Positions 22,917 through 34,102 are shown, counted from the first letter of the stretch. The stretch is 64,000 nt of DNA from Symbiodinium sp. CCMP2592 (GCA_905221615.1 CAJNDT010006187.1:62001-126000); one strand, 5' to 3'. Notes: a model not told the origin generated them from the letters alone. Program-made: numbers and translations.

Positions 22917-23649
22917 CTATGTCGAGGGGAAGTATTGATTAAGGGTCGGTTCTCCTAGACTATAGTCTCTGGCCTTTAGCTGCTCCTCAGCCCGGGCCGT
23001 CTTAGGCGGCGGGCTGGTTCCGCTCCCAACAGCTGTAGCTGGCAGGCTCAGCACCGGCGCAGGCGAGCTCGCTTTGGACGGACCTGCTTCCGCAGGCACG
23101 GGTGCAGGGCTGGCTTTCTTCGGATTTGCCTGGACAGGGCAAGGTGGGCTCGCTTTAGCCAAGTTTCCCTGGCGGGCTCGTTGTGGAAGGATCTGCCTTC
23201 GTAGGCGGTGGCGGGCTGGGCACAACTGGGCTCGCTTTGGCTGGATCTGCCTGCACAGGCACCGGTGAGCTTTCCGGCTTCGGTGGGGCACCAGTGCTGG
23301 GATCTGGATTGACCTGCACAGGCACGGGTGAGCCTTCCTGCTTCGGTGGCAGGGCACCAGCGCTGGGATCTGGATTGACGGGCACGGGTGGGCTGGGCAC
23401 GGGTGTCAGCTGAGCAGGCGCGAGCAAGGTCCCGGGCACAACTGTGGTGAGCTGCACAGGAGCAGGCACGGCTTGGACGGGCGCGGGTGGCACAGCTGGG
23501 CTGGAAACCGTGTCCAGCTGCTCAGGAACCGGCGGCGGGGTGACAGGCTCCAGTGGCTTCACGGGCACGGGTGGGCCAGCGAGATTGCCGGGGCCCTCGG
23601 GTGTTGTGCCTGGCTTTTTCCCACCCGTCTCCTTGCTGGGCGTAGCCGC
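22917..23649 (-). CDS. Proline-rich exon with a reading-frame break
   Basis: After a TGCGTCAG acceptor the frame encodes a Pro/Val/Ala-rich segment with degenerate repeats (SPVPVQVNPDPSTGAPP, SPVPVQADPAKASP) and stops at about 23,155. The same style continues one base out of frame (LAKASPPCPVQANPKKASP) to a stop at 22,917, ending EPTLNQYFPST. The DNA shows an approximately 66-bp tandem repeat around 23,255-23,390. Either an unseen intron joins the frames or a one-base change broke the exon. The segment is probably disordered. Confidence 0.45.
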
Positions 23650-23876
23650 CTGACGCAAACAACACATAACAGCAGCTCTGGCGTCTAGTCTAGAACATGT
23701 ATTATATAGAAGAGACATGTGCGGATCTTTTCTTGCCTTTGGGAACGAGCTCAAGTCTAGATTGCAATGAGATGGAAGCTGTGACAGGCAGCCAGACTAT
23801 GCAGTAGTGCTGCTGCAGAAACGCAGAACCCCCCCTAGCACTACTACACGCAGGCGCCGTGCAAAATTGGAACACT

Positions 23877-24521
23877 TCAGCTGCGCTTCATGTCGGAATA
23901 GCATCGCTTGCCCTGGCTTGTGCAGAGGTTGTTGTCTTGGCTTTCAACGATGCTGACCTGCTCTGCAGGAAGAGGATCCACTACTGGAACACCTGGCTCA
24001 CTGCAAGGGCCCGGCACAAGTGCCTTCTGGCGAAGATACTCCTTGGCATCATCCTTGGATCCTAGCTCCTCGGCCAGCTCCTCTAGAGTTTCCTGGCTCA
24101 AGGACTTAATGCAACGTCGTTTGCAGGGGCGCGAAGGAGGTTCAGGAGTGTCGAGACCCTTGTCAGAGCAACCCGTCGGAGGACTGATTACCACGGCCTT
24201 GCGTGTTTGAGGTGTCATCGGTGGTGAGATCATAGACATCCGAAGCTTCTGAGGTGTCATGGGCGGAGACACCAAGCTTTGAGTGCAGCACGAGCCATCA
24301 CCCGCAGTGCAGCTGGTGGCTGGCGAGGGCCTCACTGTGTCGGCTGCATCTGCTCCCACACCTTGCTCGGCGGCAACACTGCGGCAATGGACTAGCATGG
24401 CCGCCATTGCGGCTGCCAGCTGTTCATCCGCTGACCCTGTGCTGCGCGCTGGAGATGCCGCGCTAGATGTGGCTTGAAGAGTCACCATGGACGCGTGGGA
24501 GGATTTGCCAGGCGAGCTCTG
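23877..24521 (-). CDS. Ser/Thr-Pro-rich exon with SPPMTPQ repeats
   Basis: The minus frame after a TTCGCAG acceptor (24,521) encodes about 215 residues. It contains SPPMTPQ twice and a third SPPTG, spaced about 16 residues apart, then a basic patch RPCKRRCIKSLS, then an acidic helix LEELAEELGSKDDAKEYLRQ. The SP/TP motifs resemble proline-directed kinase sites and the basic patch could be an NLS; both are inference. The upstream intron holds the GATAAG minisatellite. Confidence 0.55.
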   Translation of the reverse strand, partial: QSSPGKSSHASMVTLQATSSAASPARSTGSADEQLAAAMAAMLVHCRSVAAEQGVGADAADTVRPSPATSCTAGDGSCCTQSLVSPPMTPQKLRMSMISPPMTPQTRKAVVISPPTGCSDKGLDTPEPPSRPCKRRCIKSLSQETLEELAEELGSKDDAKEYLRQKALVPGPCSEPGVPVVDPLPAEQVSIVESQDNNLCTSQGKRCYSDMKRS

Positions 24522-24611
24522 CGAAGAATGCATGGCACGCGTGCGTGCTGTACAACAAGCACAGTCTACAAAGAGATGAGCTTGGCTGCGCCTTGTGCCC
24601 GAGAGGTCTGT

Positions 24612-25540
24612 CTGTCACTGGCGCATAGGCCCCGATAAGCTCCGCAACACTCCCTGAAACAAGCTCCGGACAGGCATCGGATAAGCCTAGGATAAGCCCA
24701 GGACAAGCCCAGGATAAGCCTAGGACAAGGCTAGGATAAGCCCCAAAACCTTCAAAAGCCCTAAGGGAAAGCTCTGCCGAAGCCCTGGATAGCCCCCGGA
24801 TAAGCCTAGGATAAGCCTAGGATAAGCCCAGGATAAGCCTAGGATAAGCCTAGGATAAGCCCAGGATAGGCCCCAAAACCTTCAACAGCCCTAGGGAAAG
24901 CCTTGGATAAGCCTAGGATAAGCCTAGGCTAAGCCCAAAACCTTGGAAAACCCTAGGATAAGCCTAGGATAACCCCCGGATAGGCACCGGATAAGCCTAG
25001 GATAAGCCTAGGATAACCCCCGGATAGGCACCGGATAAGCCTAGGATAAGCCTAGGATAAGCCCAGGATAAGCCTAGGATAAGGCTAGGATAGGCCCAAA
25101 AACCTTCAAAAGCCTAGGGAAAGCTCTGCCGAAGCCCCGGATAAGCCTAGGATAAGGCTAGGATAAGCCTGGGATAAGCCCAGGATAAGCCTAGGATAAG
25201 CCTAGGATAAGCCTAGGATAAGCCCCAAAACCTTCAAAAGCCCTATGGATAAGCCTAGGATAAGCCTCGGCTAAGCCCAAAACCTTGAAAAACACTAGGA
25301 TAAGCCAAGGATAAGCTCCGGACAGGCACCGGATAGGCACCGGATAAGCCTAGGACAAGCCTAGGATAACGCTAGGACAAGCCCGAAACCTTGAAAAAAC
25401 ACTGGGGAAAGCTCTTCACGAAGCCCTGGATAGCCCCAGAAGAAGCCCCGGATGGGTCCCGGCTAAGGCTGGGATAAAAGCAGGACAAGGCTAGGATAAG
25501 CCCAAAACCTTGACAATACCCCCGGATACTTCCAAAAAAA
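24612..25540. repeat. GATAAGCCTAG minisatellite
   Basis: About 900 bp of tandem units, mostly an 11-mer, GATAAGCCTAG, with CCCAG and AGGCTAG variants, interrupted every 100-200 bp by a longer spacer (CCCAAAACCTT then AAAGCCCTAGGGAAAGC). It shares GATAAG with both ends of the large element. It lies in an intron of the leftward gene. Confidence 0.92.
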
Positions 25541-25559
25541 TGAAGAAGCACTCGAGCAC

Positions 25560-25890
25560 AGAAAGGGCCATCACCCTGCTTACAGCCTACTTACAGTCCC
25601 ACTAGAGTTCTTTTTTGGCTATGCAGGTTTATTGTTAGGAGCCCATCGTAGTGGATAACAACCCAACTCTTCTGCAAGCCTTCAGCAGGTCAGACATTTT
25701 AGAGCCCCGAGAAAGCCCTCATGTGCACACCATGACAATCACTGAGTACACCCAGTCTCGCACAAACAAGCAAAGACATGACGGCTCAAGAGCGAATGGG
25801 TTATCAAATAGGACTGCCACACTGAACACATATAGTATCTCCCCCCTCTGCTTGTATCAGTCACATGATAGGTAACCCTATGTTCCAGTC
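25560..25890. other. Intron sequence
   Basis: No supported gene between the minisatellite and the exon near 25.9 kb; the single minus ORF here overlaps that exon and runs on without a motif. Confidence 0.4.
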
Positions 25891-25904
25891 GCAGGGATCC
25901 GGCC

Positions 25905-26290
25905 TGCCCCATGATGTTGTTCACCCACATAGCCTTGCAGGACTTGCTCGGGCTGGCCACATAGTACTGGTTGTAGCGCTTGTGTCCGTCCTAGGGAATG
26001 GGTTGTTCCATTCATTGCGACGCAGGGCACTCACTAGCATCAGGATACTAGCTTTAAGGCTGGAGTGCGCTGTCCGCACCAAGGCACGCGAGTCTCTCGC
26101 TGCAACACCCAGTCGGAGGCAGTCGTGGGAAGCGTCCGGCTTTCCTTTGTTTTCGTGCAAGTGAGGACGTGCACCCCGGCTGTCGCGTCGAACTTGATTG
26201 CGTAGTCCTGCCACGGGGCACACATTGCACGGAAGATGCCTGAAACCTGATTGCTCTTGCCAGTCCTCTGGATCTTCCTCGGATGAAGAG
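25905..26290 (-). CDS. Two exons of the large element-encoded protein
   Basis: About 26,046-26,290 encodes SNQVSGIFRAMCAPWQDYAI followed by KFDATAGVHVLTCTKTKES. About 25,905-25,991, after a CCCTAG acceptor, encodes HKRYNQYYVASPSKSCKAMW and ends before a possible GC donor (CAG|GCCGGA). Both read as well-composed protein; no domain is recognised. Confidence 0.5.
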
Positions 26291-26864
26291 GGCGCGTCGC
26301 AGTGCGGGGCAGGAGCCTAGGCTAGGCGGGCACATGCTAAATTACTAAACACGACAAGACCAGTTCTATATCTTCGAGGACATGCAGGTCACCAGGTGCG
26401 TAAGTAAGTACCATTGCGCAACCACTGCTTTCATACTACTGTCGTGGTTTGCTGGCTCTGTCCGCGAGGGCAAGAGCTACAGCTACGCTGGATCCACCCC
26501 CTCGGCTTTCACACCCCGAGCCCAGTCCCAGAAGAAGTCCCTGCGTCTTCCAAGTGACCTTGTCTCTGACACCAGGCGCAGCATTCTTAGTGCCGGCTGG
26601 CGGTGGCAGCAAGGGCGCAGGGACGCTCGGCGGAGAGGCATTGAGACTGAGAGTCTCGATGCTTGGCACACCTGCAGATAAAGTTTTGCGGCGCTCGGCT
26701 TTGTGGCTTCAGGGTTCAGGGTTGTGTTCCTTTGTGAGTATCTTTGTCTGCTTCTTGGTTTCAGGCTACTGGAGCATTAACCTGGCTATGTACTTACAGC
26801 TACCAGCTATAAGCTTTGGAATAGGAGCTGTCGTTCTAAGAAACTACGGGATCGGCTGTCCAGG

Positions 26865-26968
26865 AGAAATGTGTGTGTGTGTGTGTGTGTCTCTGTGTGT
26901 GTGTGTGTGTGTGTGGGTGTGGGTGTGGGGGTGTGGGGGTGTGGGGGTGTGGGGGTGTGGGGGTACGA
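26865..26968. repeat. (GT)n and (GGGTGT)n tract
   Basis: Alternating GT followed by GTGGGG units, in an intron of the leftward gene. A second such tract lies at 27,385-27,618. Confidence 0.9.
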
Positions 26969-27131
26969 CGACGAGGACCACTACTAGTACTCAAGTAAAA
27001 TAGTAACATGTGGGTGGAAAACCTTCTGCAACCGAACGGAGCGCCCTTAACTAGCATCCTCTTTTGGCCAGGCAGGGGCCGAGCATCATGTGCATCAGCG
27101 GGTCTTTTTGGGGTTCAAACCTCGTCAAATT

Positions 27132-27164
27132 CAAGTCCAACGGATTTTAAATCCGTTGGACTTG
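27132..27164. repeat. Perfect 16-bp inverted repeat (palindrome)
   Basis: CAAGTCCAACGGATTT at 27,132-27,147 is followed, after a single T, by its exact reverse complement at 27,149-27,164. It would form a tight 16-bp hairpin or cruciform. It lies between the two GT tracts. Confidence 0.8.
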
Positions 27165-27171
27165 TACATGG

Positions 27172-27332
27172 GTGCGATTTGTTGCCGTTTTTGGGCCTCC
27201 AAGTGGTGTCCCAGTGCTAAGAAGTATGATTTGTTGCCGTTGGTTTGGCCTCGCAGCGGTGCCCAGTGCTACGAAGTGCGAGTTGTCGCAGATGTATTTC
27301 GCATCCAAGCAGTGCCCCAGTGCTAAGATCGG
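27172..27332. repeat. Three tandem copies of a 50-60 bp unit
   Basis: Three units each carry GATTTGTTGCCG or a variant, then a GCCTC-AG-GGTG segment, then CCCAGTGCTAAGAAGT or a variant. Similarity falls from copy 1 to copy 3. Confidence 0.6.
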
Positions 27333-27384
27333 CGCTGGCGCCGTGCCCCACTCATTCCCTCATTCCCTGCTAAAGACCGCCCAG

Positions 27385-27618
27385 GTGGGGGTGTGGGGGT
27401 GTGGGTGTGTGTGTGGGGGTGTGTGTGGGGGTGTGGGTGTGGGTGTGGGTGTGGGAGTGTAGGGGTGTGGGGGTGTGGGGGTGTGGGGGTGTGGGGGTGT
27501 GGGGGTGTGGGTTTGGTGGGTGTGTGTGGGTGTGTGGGTGTGTGGGTGTGTGGGTGTGTGGGTGTGTGGGTGTGTGGGTGTGTGGGTGTGTGGGTGTGTG
27601 TGTGTGTGTGTGTGTGTT
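27385..27618. repeat. (GGGTGT)n / (GT)n tract
   Basis: About 230 bp of GTGTGGG units ending in (GT)n. It directly follows, in the direction of transcription, an exon of the leftward gene. The His/Thr/Pro frames over it are artefacts. Confidence 0.9.
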
Positions 27619-27629
27619 TGGGCTTGGAA

Positions 27630-29231
27630 TGCCTGGAGGTGTCGCCCCCAAGCCAGGCAGCGTCGTCGTGGCCAACGTTCCCGGTGCCAACAGGCTAGCA
27701 AGCACAGGAGCCTGTTCTGCTGCAGGCGGGGCTGGTGCAGGCACTAGCCTCTCCACTGCAGGGAAACCTGATGCCGCAGATGCTTGCTCGGCTCCTCTGC
27801 TGACCACGGTGTCTGCAGGAGACGTCGCTGGAGGCATGAATGACAGGTGGAAGGATTGTGCCTGCGGAGACAGCAGGTGCCTTATCTGGACCTTGGCGTA
27901 TACTTCAGCTGGCAGCGTTGTCGTATTCACGCACGGGGCAAGCACAGTGTCGCAGTAGAGCACCTGCGGGGTGATGCGATTCAGACCTCGGTGTGCTTTT
28001 TCGCTAGCATACATGTTTCACCGGTGTAACACACTAGGACCACACTGATTGTCGCACATCTGCTTGAATCTTTGAGTCCTCTGCTCGACTCAGCAACGAC
28101 ATATGTACGCCCGGAGCCCTTGTCCAGGCGCAGCGTAAAGGTCTCCCGGTACGGGTCGGGAAGCCGGGCACTAATGTCAATCTCCGTCATGCTGTTGTCA
28201 AGCATCCAGTGACCATTGTGGCTGCTGAGGCGGTACTGGTCCTGGCCGGACTGCATCGCTTTGGACACCCAAAGCAAAGCCTCCGCGGTGAGTCCCTTTC
28301 CAGGCTCGCCACGGCGGATGTATTCTTTGGCGAGGTCTGCCGCCGTCGTGACGGAGTTCTCTTTCCTGCTAGCCAACATGGGAGGACCGAGCACCAAGAC
28401 TCAAGCACGCGAAAGTCCACCAAACATGACTGCGCAGTGCTGCTGAGGTGCTCGGCTGGGGACAAACGTTGGTTGGGGAGCTTGCCCCAGTACACAAAGC
28501 ACATGGCTTGCAGTGTGCTCGTGTCGAGGGAGTCCAGAAAGGACCGATTGGCATAGGGCCCACCAGAGACCTCCAACATGTCCTTCATGATGTAGTCCTG
28601 ATGGAAAACACAGTCACAAACAACAACAGATAAATACAGTCTGGTACTGTGCATTGTTGGCGTGGGAGCAGACAGCATGGACAACACTTGAGGCCCCAAC
28701 GACAACTTGAGACCAGACGCTCGCGTAGATGGTGTGCCCGCCTCCCTTCTTATTGTCCGTCTGGTCCTCTCCCGCCTTGGCCTTGCGGCGGCGCTTCTTG
28801 CCACCACCGTCTGTCGATGTCTCCATCGGTGCTCCTGTTGGTGCTGGAGTCAGGCCAGCAGGAAGTCCCATGAAACCACCGGGCATGGAGGCTCCCGCTG
28901 AGGCGGCATGATGTGCTGCCAGCATCCCGGGATACATAGGCATCACCGAGCCAGGCATGTTCGAGGAACCGGCCATCACCGAGCCAGGCATGTTCGAAGA
29001 ACCGGCGGCCGACATCATAGCCATGGGCGCTGGGTGGTGCAGTGGGCTTGGCAAAGCCATCCCAGGCATGCTGGCCACGGGTCCCGTGGGGCTCGTAGCC
29101 GTACTGCCGCATGGAACCAGACCTGCAGCATTGGATGCAGGGGCTGCCGTGCCACCCAGTGGCATCTGCATCGGATGGCCACCTGGAGGCAGTGGCATTG
29201 GCTGGCCAGCGTTTCCGCGAAGTGGTTCCAT
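27630..29231 (-). CDS. N-terminal exons of the large element-encoded protein
   Basis: A candidate start ATG at 29,231 follows a CTATAAG acceptor-like site by 15 bases, as in a spliced-leader gene. The first exon (29,231 to about 28,690) is Met/Pro/Gly-rich with a repeated SSNMPGSVM and a basic NLS-like KKRRRKAK. Next is 28,407-28,597 (after ATCAG; includes DSLDTSTLQAMCFVYWGKL), spliced to an exon from 28,378 (RKENSVTTAADLAKEYIRRG) that runs to about 28,045. Another exon runs from about 27,985 (VLYCDTVLAPCVNTTTLP) to about 27,630. The stop of the methyltransferase gene lies 320 bp upstream, so this is probably a separate downstream gene. Function unknown. Confidence 0.6.
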
Positions 29232-29552
29232 GCTACCGACTACGTCCTTATAGACAGTCCTACAGCAAAAGATCTCGTCTGTCGGACACGGACACAGGTA
29301 CCCTACATGGTGCCCAGGACATGTTATCGGCAGCACACAAGAAGCCTTTGCGGAATCCGCTCTTTCCGGAAGTCCCCCGGCACTGTTGGTGCGCGCAACG
29401 AGATTCCCGTGCATCTGCCCTGGTCCCAAACTTCCCACCATAACACTGTTCTAGTAAAGGCCTCTGTGCCTGCAGAAACTGCGACTACAGCATTGATCCA
29501 ACACCGAAACCCCAGAGACTATGCCCCAAGCCCCAGCCAGGGCTCCGAACAC

Positions 29553-32500
29553 CTAGGCTGGCCCGGGAACTTCTGCTACCGGTGAAAAGCAGCTAAGTGC
29601 CACCATCTGTACAAGGCCGGCAACTTGCAACGCCATGGCGTTTCCAGCTAGCTGCGAGGCACGCTTCACATCCATGGCCTGTAGCACAGGCAGTCCTGCA
29701 GCTTGTCCCACAGGACTGCGTACTGGAAAGGTGAGAGCTGTCAGCCTCAGCGACATTGTAAGAGTTTCACACACATATACATATACATATAGAAAGAGAG
29801 AGGTAAGTCCACAGGATCGGTTTCAAGTTTTCGGTGGATGTGCAAGCAGCTCTGCCAGACGTGCCAAGTCACTTCTCTAGATTCGTGAGCCACCGCTTCT
29901 CGCATGGAAACCAGTACTTAGCACTCCCAGCATTGCGGCGGAACGTAGGAATCTTCCTTGACGTGGCGCTCCACGTGCACCACTCGGCACTGTCTCCAAG
30001 GAAGAACACCAGGTCACGGTCGGATTCTGCTGGGGTTCCAAACATCTCCTCGTACTTCCTGCTCAGCTTCTCCACCACTTCACGCTCTCGTGCACTCAGC
30101 AGGTATGTAAGGTCGCTCTGGTCGGGCTGGTAAAGTTTCTTCCCGAGTCCTGCAGTTGCGCAGCAAGCAGAGTTCGAAAACAAAGTACTTCTTACTTGTT
30201 CCGCTGAACTTAAACTCATCTGGGCAAGGTGCGCGCAGCTTCCAGAGCTTCGCACTGAACTTCCAGACTGCTTGCTGTGAGGTAGTCCCACGGTCTGGTA
30301 AAGAATCGCAATCGCAACTCCCGTGCGACCTTCTCGTAGATGTCTTGTGGATTCGCCAGCACGCGATACATCTTCGTGACGACGACAACATAAACCCTAG
30401 AGCGAGCTACGCCAGCATGACCAACGTCCTCCAGATCCACATAGAGCGGGTAGATGTTGTAGGCGTCAGCAAGCAAGGTCCGGAGTATGTCTACATGGAA
30501 ATCCTTTGCAAAGGTCACAGTCACAAACGGCAAGGGCATTAGTTCCTCATGTCTATGTGCACGCAGAAAGACCAGCAAGACCATACAAACGAACAAGGAC
30601 GAGGTTCTGGAGTGTTCTCAACAATGCCAAGAGGGATAGCGAATCTGCGCATTCGTGCGGCCCACACGGCAAAGATTGGCCCGGTAGGACCTTCCTCAAA
30701 CCGCCTGCCCTTGTTGATGCGGCTGTTGTCCGTGCAAGGCAAGCCAGACATATCAAAATCAACAAACGGCACAGGACAGTGCCGACCATGTGTGTGGCAG
30801 TATGCCTGCTGGGCCGCTTGCGCTTGAAACACCACTGCACACTTTTCCTTGAAGCCTCAGTCGCAACAGGCAGCCGCAGCTCTTGGCTGATTGGAACCGT
30901 AGCAGGTGCAACATCAAGGAAGCAGGCTCGTTGCTGACACAGAACTGGTTCCTGGACACATCCGGTGCGCCGCTGGCACCAAGTCCAGGACGTCTTCAAA
31001 GAGGCATGGCGGTGCCGAGTTCCTTTGCAAGGTCTCCTCCACCCATTGGTGATTGTCATAGAGGCACTGATGGCAGGCCTTTTCTTTCTCCTCAATGACT
31101 CGCCACTGCACATGACAAACCACACCAAGTCGATCTGATTTCCAGACATGACATCTTAGCCCCACACCCATGCTGCAAGAGATCGGAAATCCACGCGAAA
31201 GGGCAGGTACCCGGAGTCGTTTACCACCTTGCAGACGTGCGCCAAAGCCATCTCGGCCGTGTACACGCCGGAGCACATGCTGGAGCATGTGCGTGTGGAC
31301 TTCCACAACGACTCCTGCAGCATCGCACTGCAACGTGAGCGACTTGAAGCCACATGGTCCGTGCGCACCTCCAACTGTTTGCCCAGTGCCGACTGAAGTA
31401 TTTGCCATGCATCCTGAGGTCCCGTAAGCGCTGTGCTTGGAAGACCAATTCACTCCCCTTGCAGCAAAGTAGCCACCAGAGAGCTGGAGGCAGCAATCAC
31501 AGGAGCTGGAAGTGAGGCTTCCTCGCATAATGATGAGTCCCAGCATATGTGGCTAGCCGCGGCTAGCCCTGTCTTGTCCAGTGGCTGTCGAGTCTAGTGA
31601 AAATGGACGTGATGACACCCCCCCAAATAACGATGTCCTGCTGCTGCCTTGATCGTCGAGTTGACATATCGGTCTCCGTCACGTAAGATGTGGAGACCAC
31701 CGTGCGAGCACGCTTCGCCGACATTGACATGGCTTCGCAAAACTCTACACAAGCATGCACCGCACACAATGCCTGATGCCATATTCGTTGCTACGACCCC
31801 TAGCCATAGCAAGTGCACACGCTTGTTGCAGCAATGACTTGGAACCGCGTCAGCGGCACTTCGCATACAAAACAATGACCAACAGAAGCTCAAACACCTC
31901 CCGGCTGAACTGTTGAGCACCGCACCAGCGGAGGAGCAAAACCACCGAGGGATTTCCATGGGCCTGCAAGCGTGTCAAATGCGGAACGATCAGATCCACT
32001 CTAATCAGAATATCTCATACTGTTTATGAGGACCACACAGAAAATCCAGAAGACTTCGGTGGGAACTTTGGCAATGTTGGAGCCGTCGAAGACAATCTGG
32101 CAACATAAAGAAAACCATGGTGACCACGGGTAAACAGGTGAGGAATCTAAGTCTGGAACGTGAAACACATGCTCCTCCGCGAACTCCGCCCGCATTCGCT
32201 TTGCGTAAGTCACCTGCTAGAGACATGACCTATATTACATTGACGACATGCACCGACCAACGCAGACCGCGGCAGCAGTCAAGGTACCATCTCGCGCTGT
32301 GAAAATTCACATGGATGAAGGGGCCACTGGCCCAACGCCCGACTGATCAAAAACTCCTGCCAAGGAGGCACATGCTGACCCAGTAAAATTGTAGTTTGTC
32401 ACAACACAACGGCCTTCCCGTCACGCAACTTCCGCAAACTTTCCAAGAAGCAGCTGATGGGGATTTTGCGGTGGGCATGATGACGGACTTGCGAAGGAGG

Positions 32501-33969
32501 AATGCACAGCTGTAGACCCCGTTGGTCCTTGGCGCGGGATGCGCAACACGCACAAGGAAACCCTCACGGCAAGTGAACCCAAACCAGCCGAACGACTAAA
32601 GCCTTCGCGGCTTGCGCAAGTAGGCTTGTGGCCACAGATCGCAAAAGTTTCACATCCTCATGAACGTCCTCGGGATCGTCCTTGTACCATTGCCTTAGGA
32701 ATGAGGCGGCTAGTATTACAGTATGGAGTGCAATGCAATGGCATAATGTCTTCATGTAAGATGAGACATGTAAGCAACACGGCAAGATCAGGTTTAAAAA
32801 AAAAGGCTGGCAGGAAACCTGCTGAATGCAAAGAGAACCACGTCTGCCAGGTGTGGTGTGTGATGCAAGCTTTTCACACACAACCCGTCAGCCATGTCCT
32901 GAGTCGTTGACATCTAAGAACGTCTGATGTTCAAAATTCTAAAGACAGTGTCGCAGTGTCGCACACCAAGGCTTACAAGCCCTCAGATTCAGCAAAGTAG
33001 CCGTCTGCCGACACCACATGTCCAGCAGACGACGTTTCCGCGGACAATCTGCTCCCCAAAGAATGTTGCCGGCAAAGGTCCCGTCTCTGTTTGGCACAAA
33101 CTGGCGAGGGGCAAGCCATTGTAGCTCCCAGACAACAACTGTCCAGGAGTGTTCTCTGCAAAGCATGGATACCAAATCCCTGAAAAAAACTGTGCGCTTG
33201 CTTGACCGTGACCGCCCGCTTCTCAGAATCTGCTATCATCCAGGCTAAGCTAGCAATTAGCACGGAGGTGTGAACTGTTCGCTCCGGCATGCGCCCCAGC
33301 TCACCACGCATCCTGTAAGGGAGCTCCTCGGGCACGGGCATTCCCGGCCAAATCTTGGCATGCCATTCCGCAATCTGGACTTGTGTTTGGGGCTTGTAGA
33401 ACTTCTTCTTCAAGCTCTTGTTCCGATCGGATGCGTTTGCATCAGTTTTTTCATACTCGATGTATATGAAACGGAGAACATATGGCATCGCCCATTGCAG
33501 TTGCACTCCCTGCAGGGTGACATGGGCCAGGGAAGAAGAATGCACGCATACAGATGCACCGCACGGCACACACACACACACGCTTGCAGTTACTAACACG
33601 CTCCAAAGCAATCTCAACAACACATGTGTCTCGGCCTGCACTTGCCACACGGGCACTCTTTGGCCAAGAATCACAAGCTCACCTGGACTACGGATTACCA
33701 GCATCTACTCGAAGAGGACTCACGACTCAAGATGCCAAAACAAAACTCAGGCATCAGCGCTCTTGCAGTATCTGCACCGGTTCTGTGTCCATGGCGGATC
33801 AACGCTGCATCTGCTAGCTCGGGTCAAAGATCTGGGACTTGTGTTTAGAATCACAGCGCCACTATTTAACAGTATGTATGAAACACGGAAATGGACTACG
33901 CATCGTCCACGCTACCTTCTGCGTTGTGCGCATGACGCACTCGAGCTCTTGCAGCTGCCTGTGCCTCAT
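29553..33969 (-). CDS. Cytosine-5 DNA methyltransferase-like protein
   Basis: The candidate start at 33,969 opens an 18-codon exon (33,916-33,969) before GTAGCG. Further exons: 33,305-33,509, 33,015-33,179, about 32,640-32,702, about 30,960-31,460, about 30,830-30,587, 30,221-30,503, 29,873-30,149, and a last one from about 29,720 to the stop at 29,553. The last four agree in phase; the intron after 30,221 appears to use a GA donor. The catalytic exon has FDMSGLPCTDNS (motif IV, Pro-Cys at 30,734-30,739) and IVENTPE (motif VI). Later come GVARSRVYVVV (motif VIII) and RASQLAGNAM (motif X). C5 methyltransferases transfer methyl from SAM to cytosine through that Cys. I did not find a classical FxGxG motif I. 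The long N-terminal part is unrecognised. It is carried by the mobile element. Confidence 0.72.
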
Positions 33970-33982
33970 GTCTAAAATGCTG

Positions 33983-34102
33983 AGCTTATCCGAGGCTTAT
34001 CCTCAATTGCAACTGTCCCACACCTAACCATGACTTATCCTTAGCTTACCCTCAATTTATCCACATAAAATACACGCTTTCAAGCTTTAAGCTTTGGATA
34101 AG
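33983..34102. repeat. Right subterminal GATAAG/CTTATC cluster
   Basis: Five CTTATC or TTTATCC motifs and a terminal GATAAG occur between the right terminal repeat and the methyltransferase start codon. In the direction of that gene they lie in its first 150 bp upstream, so they could serve transposition, transcription or both. Confidence 0.6.

Noticed and set aside
24612..25540. CRISPR-like array
   Set aside because: Units are adjacent 11-mers without unique spacers of constant length; it is a minisatellite in a eukaryotic intron.
27360..28014. His/Thr/Pro-rich ORF in the GT tract
   Set aside because: Only the part from about 27,630 upwards looks coding; the His/Thr-rich end is the (GT)n repeat read in frame.
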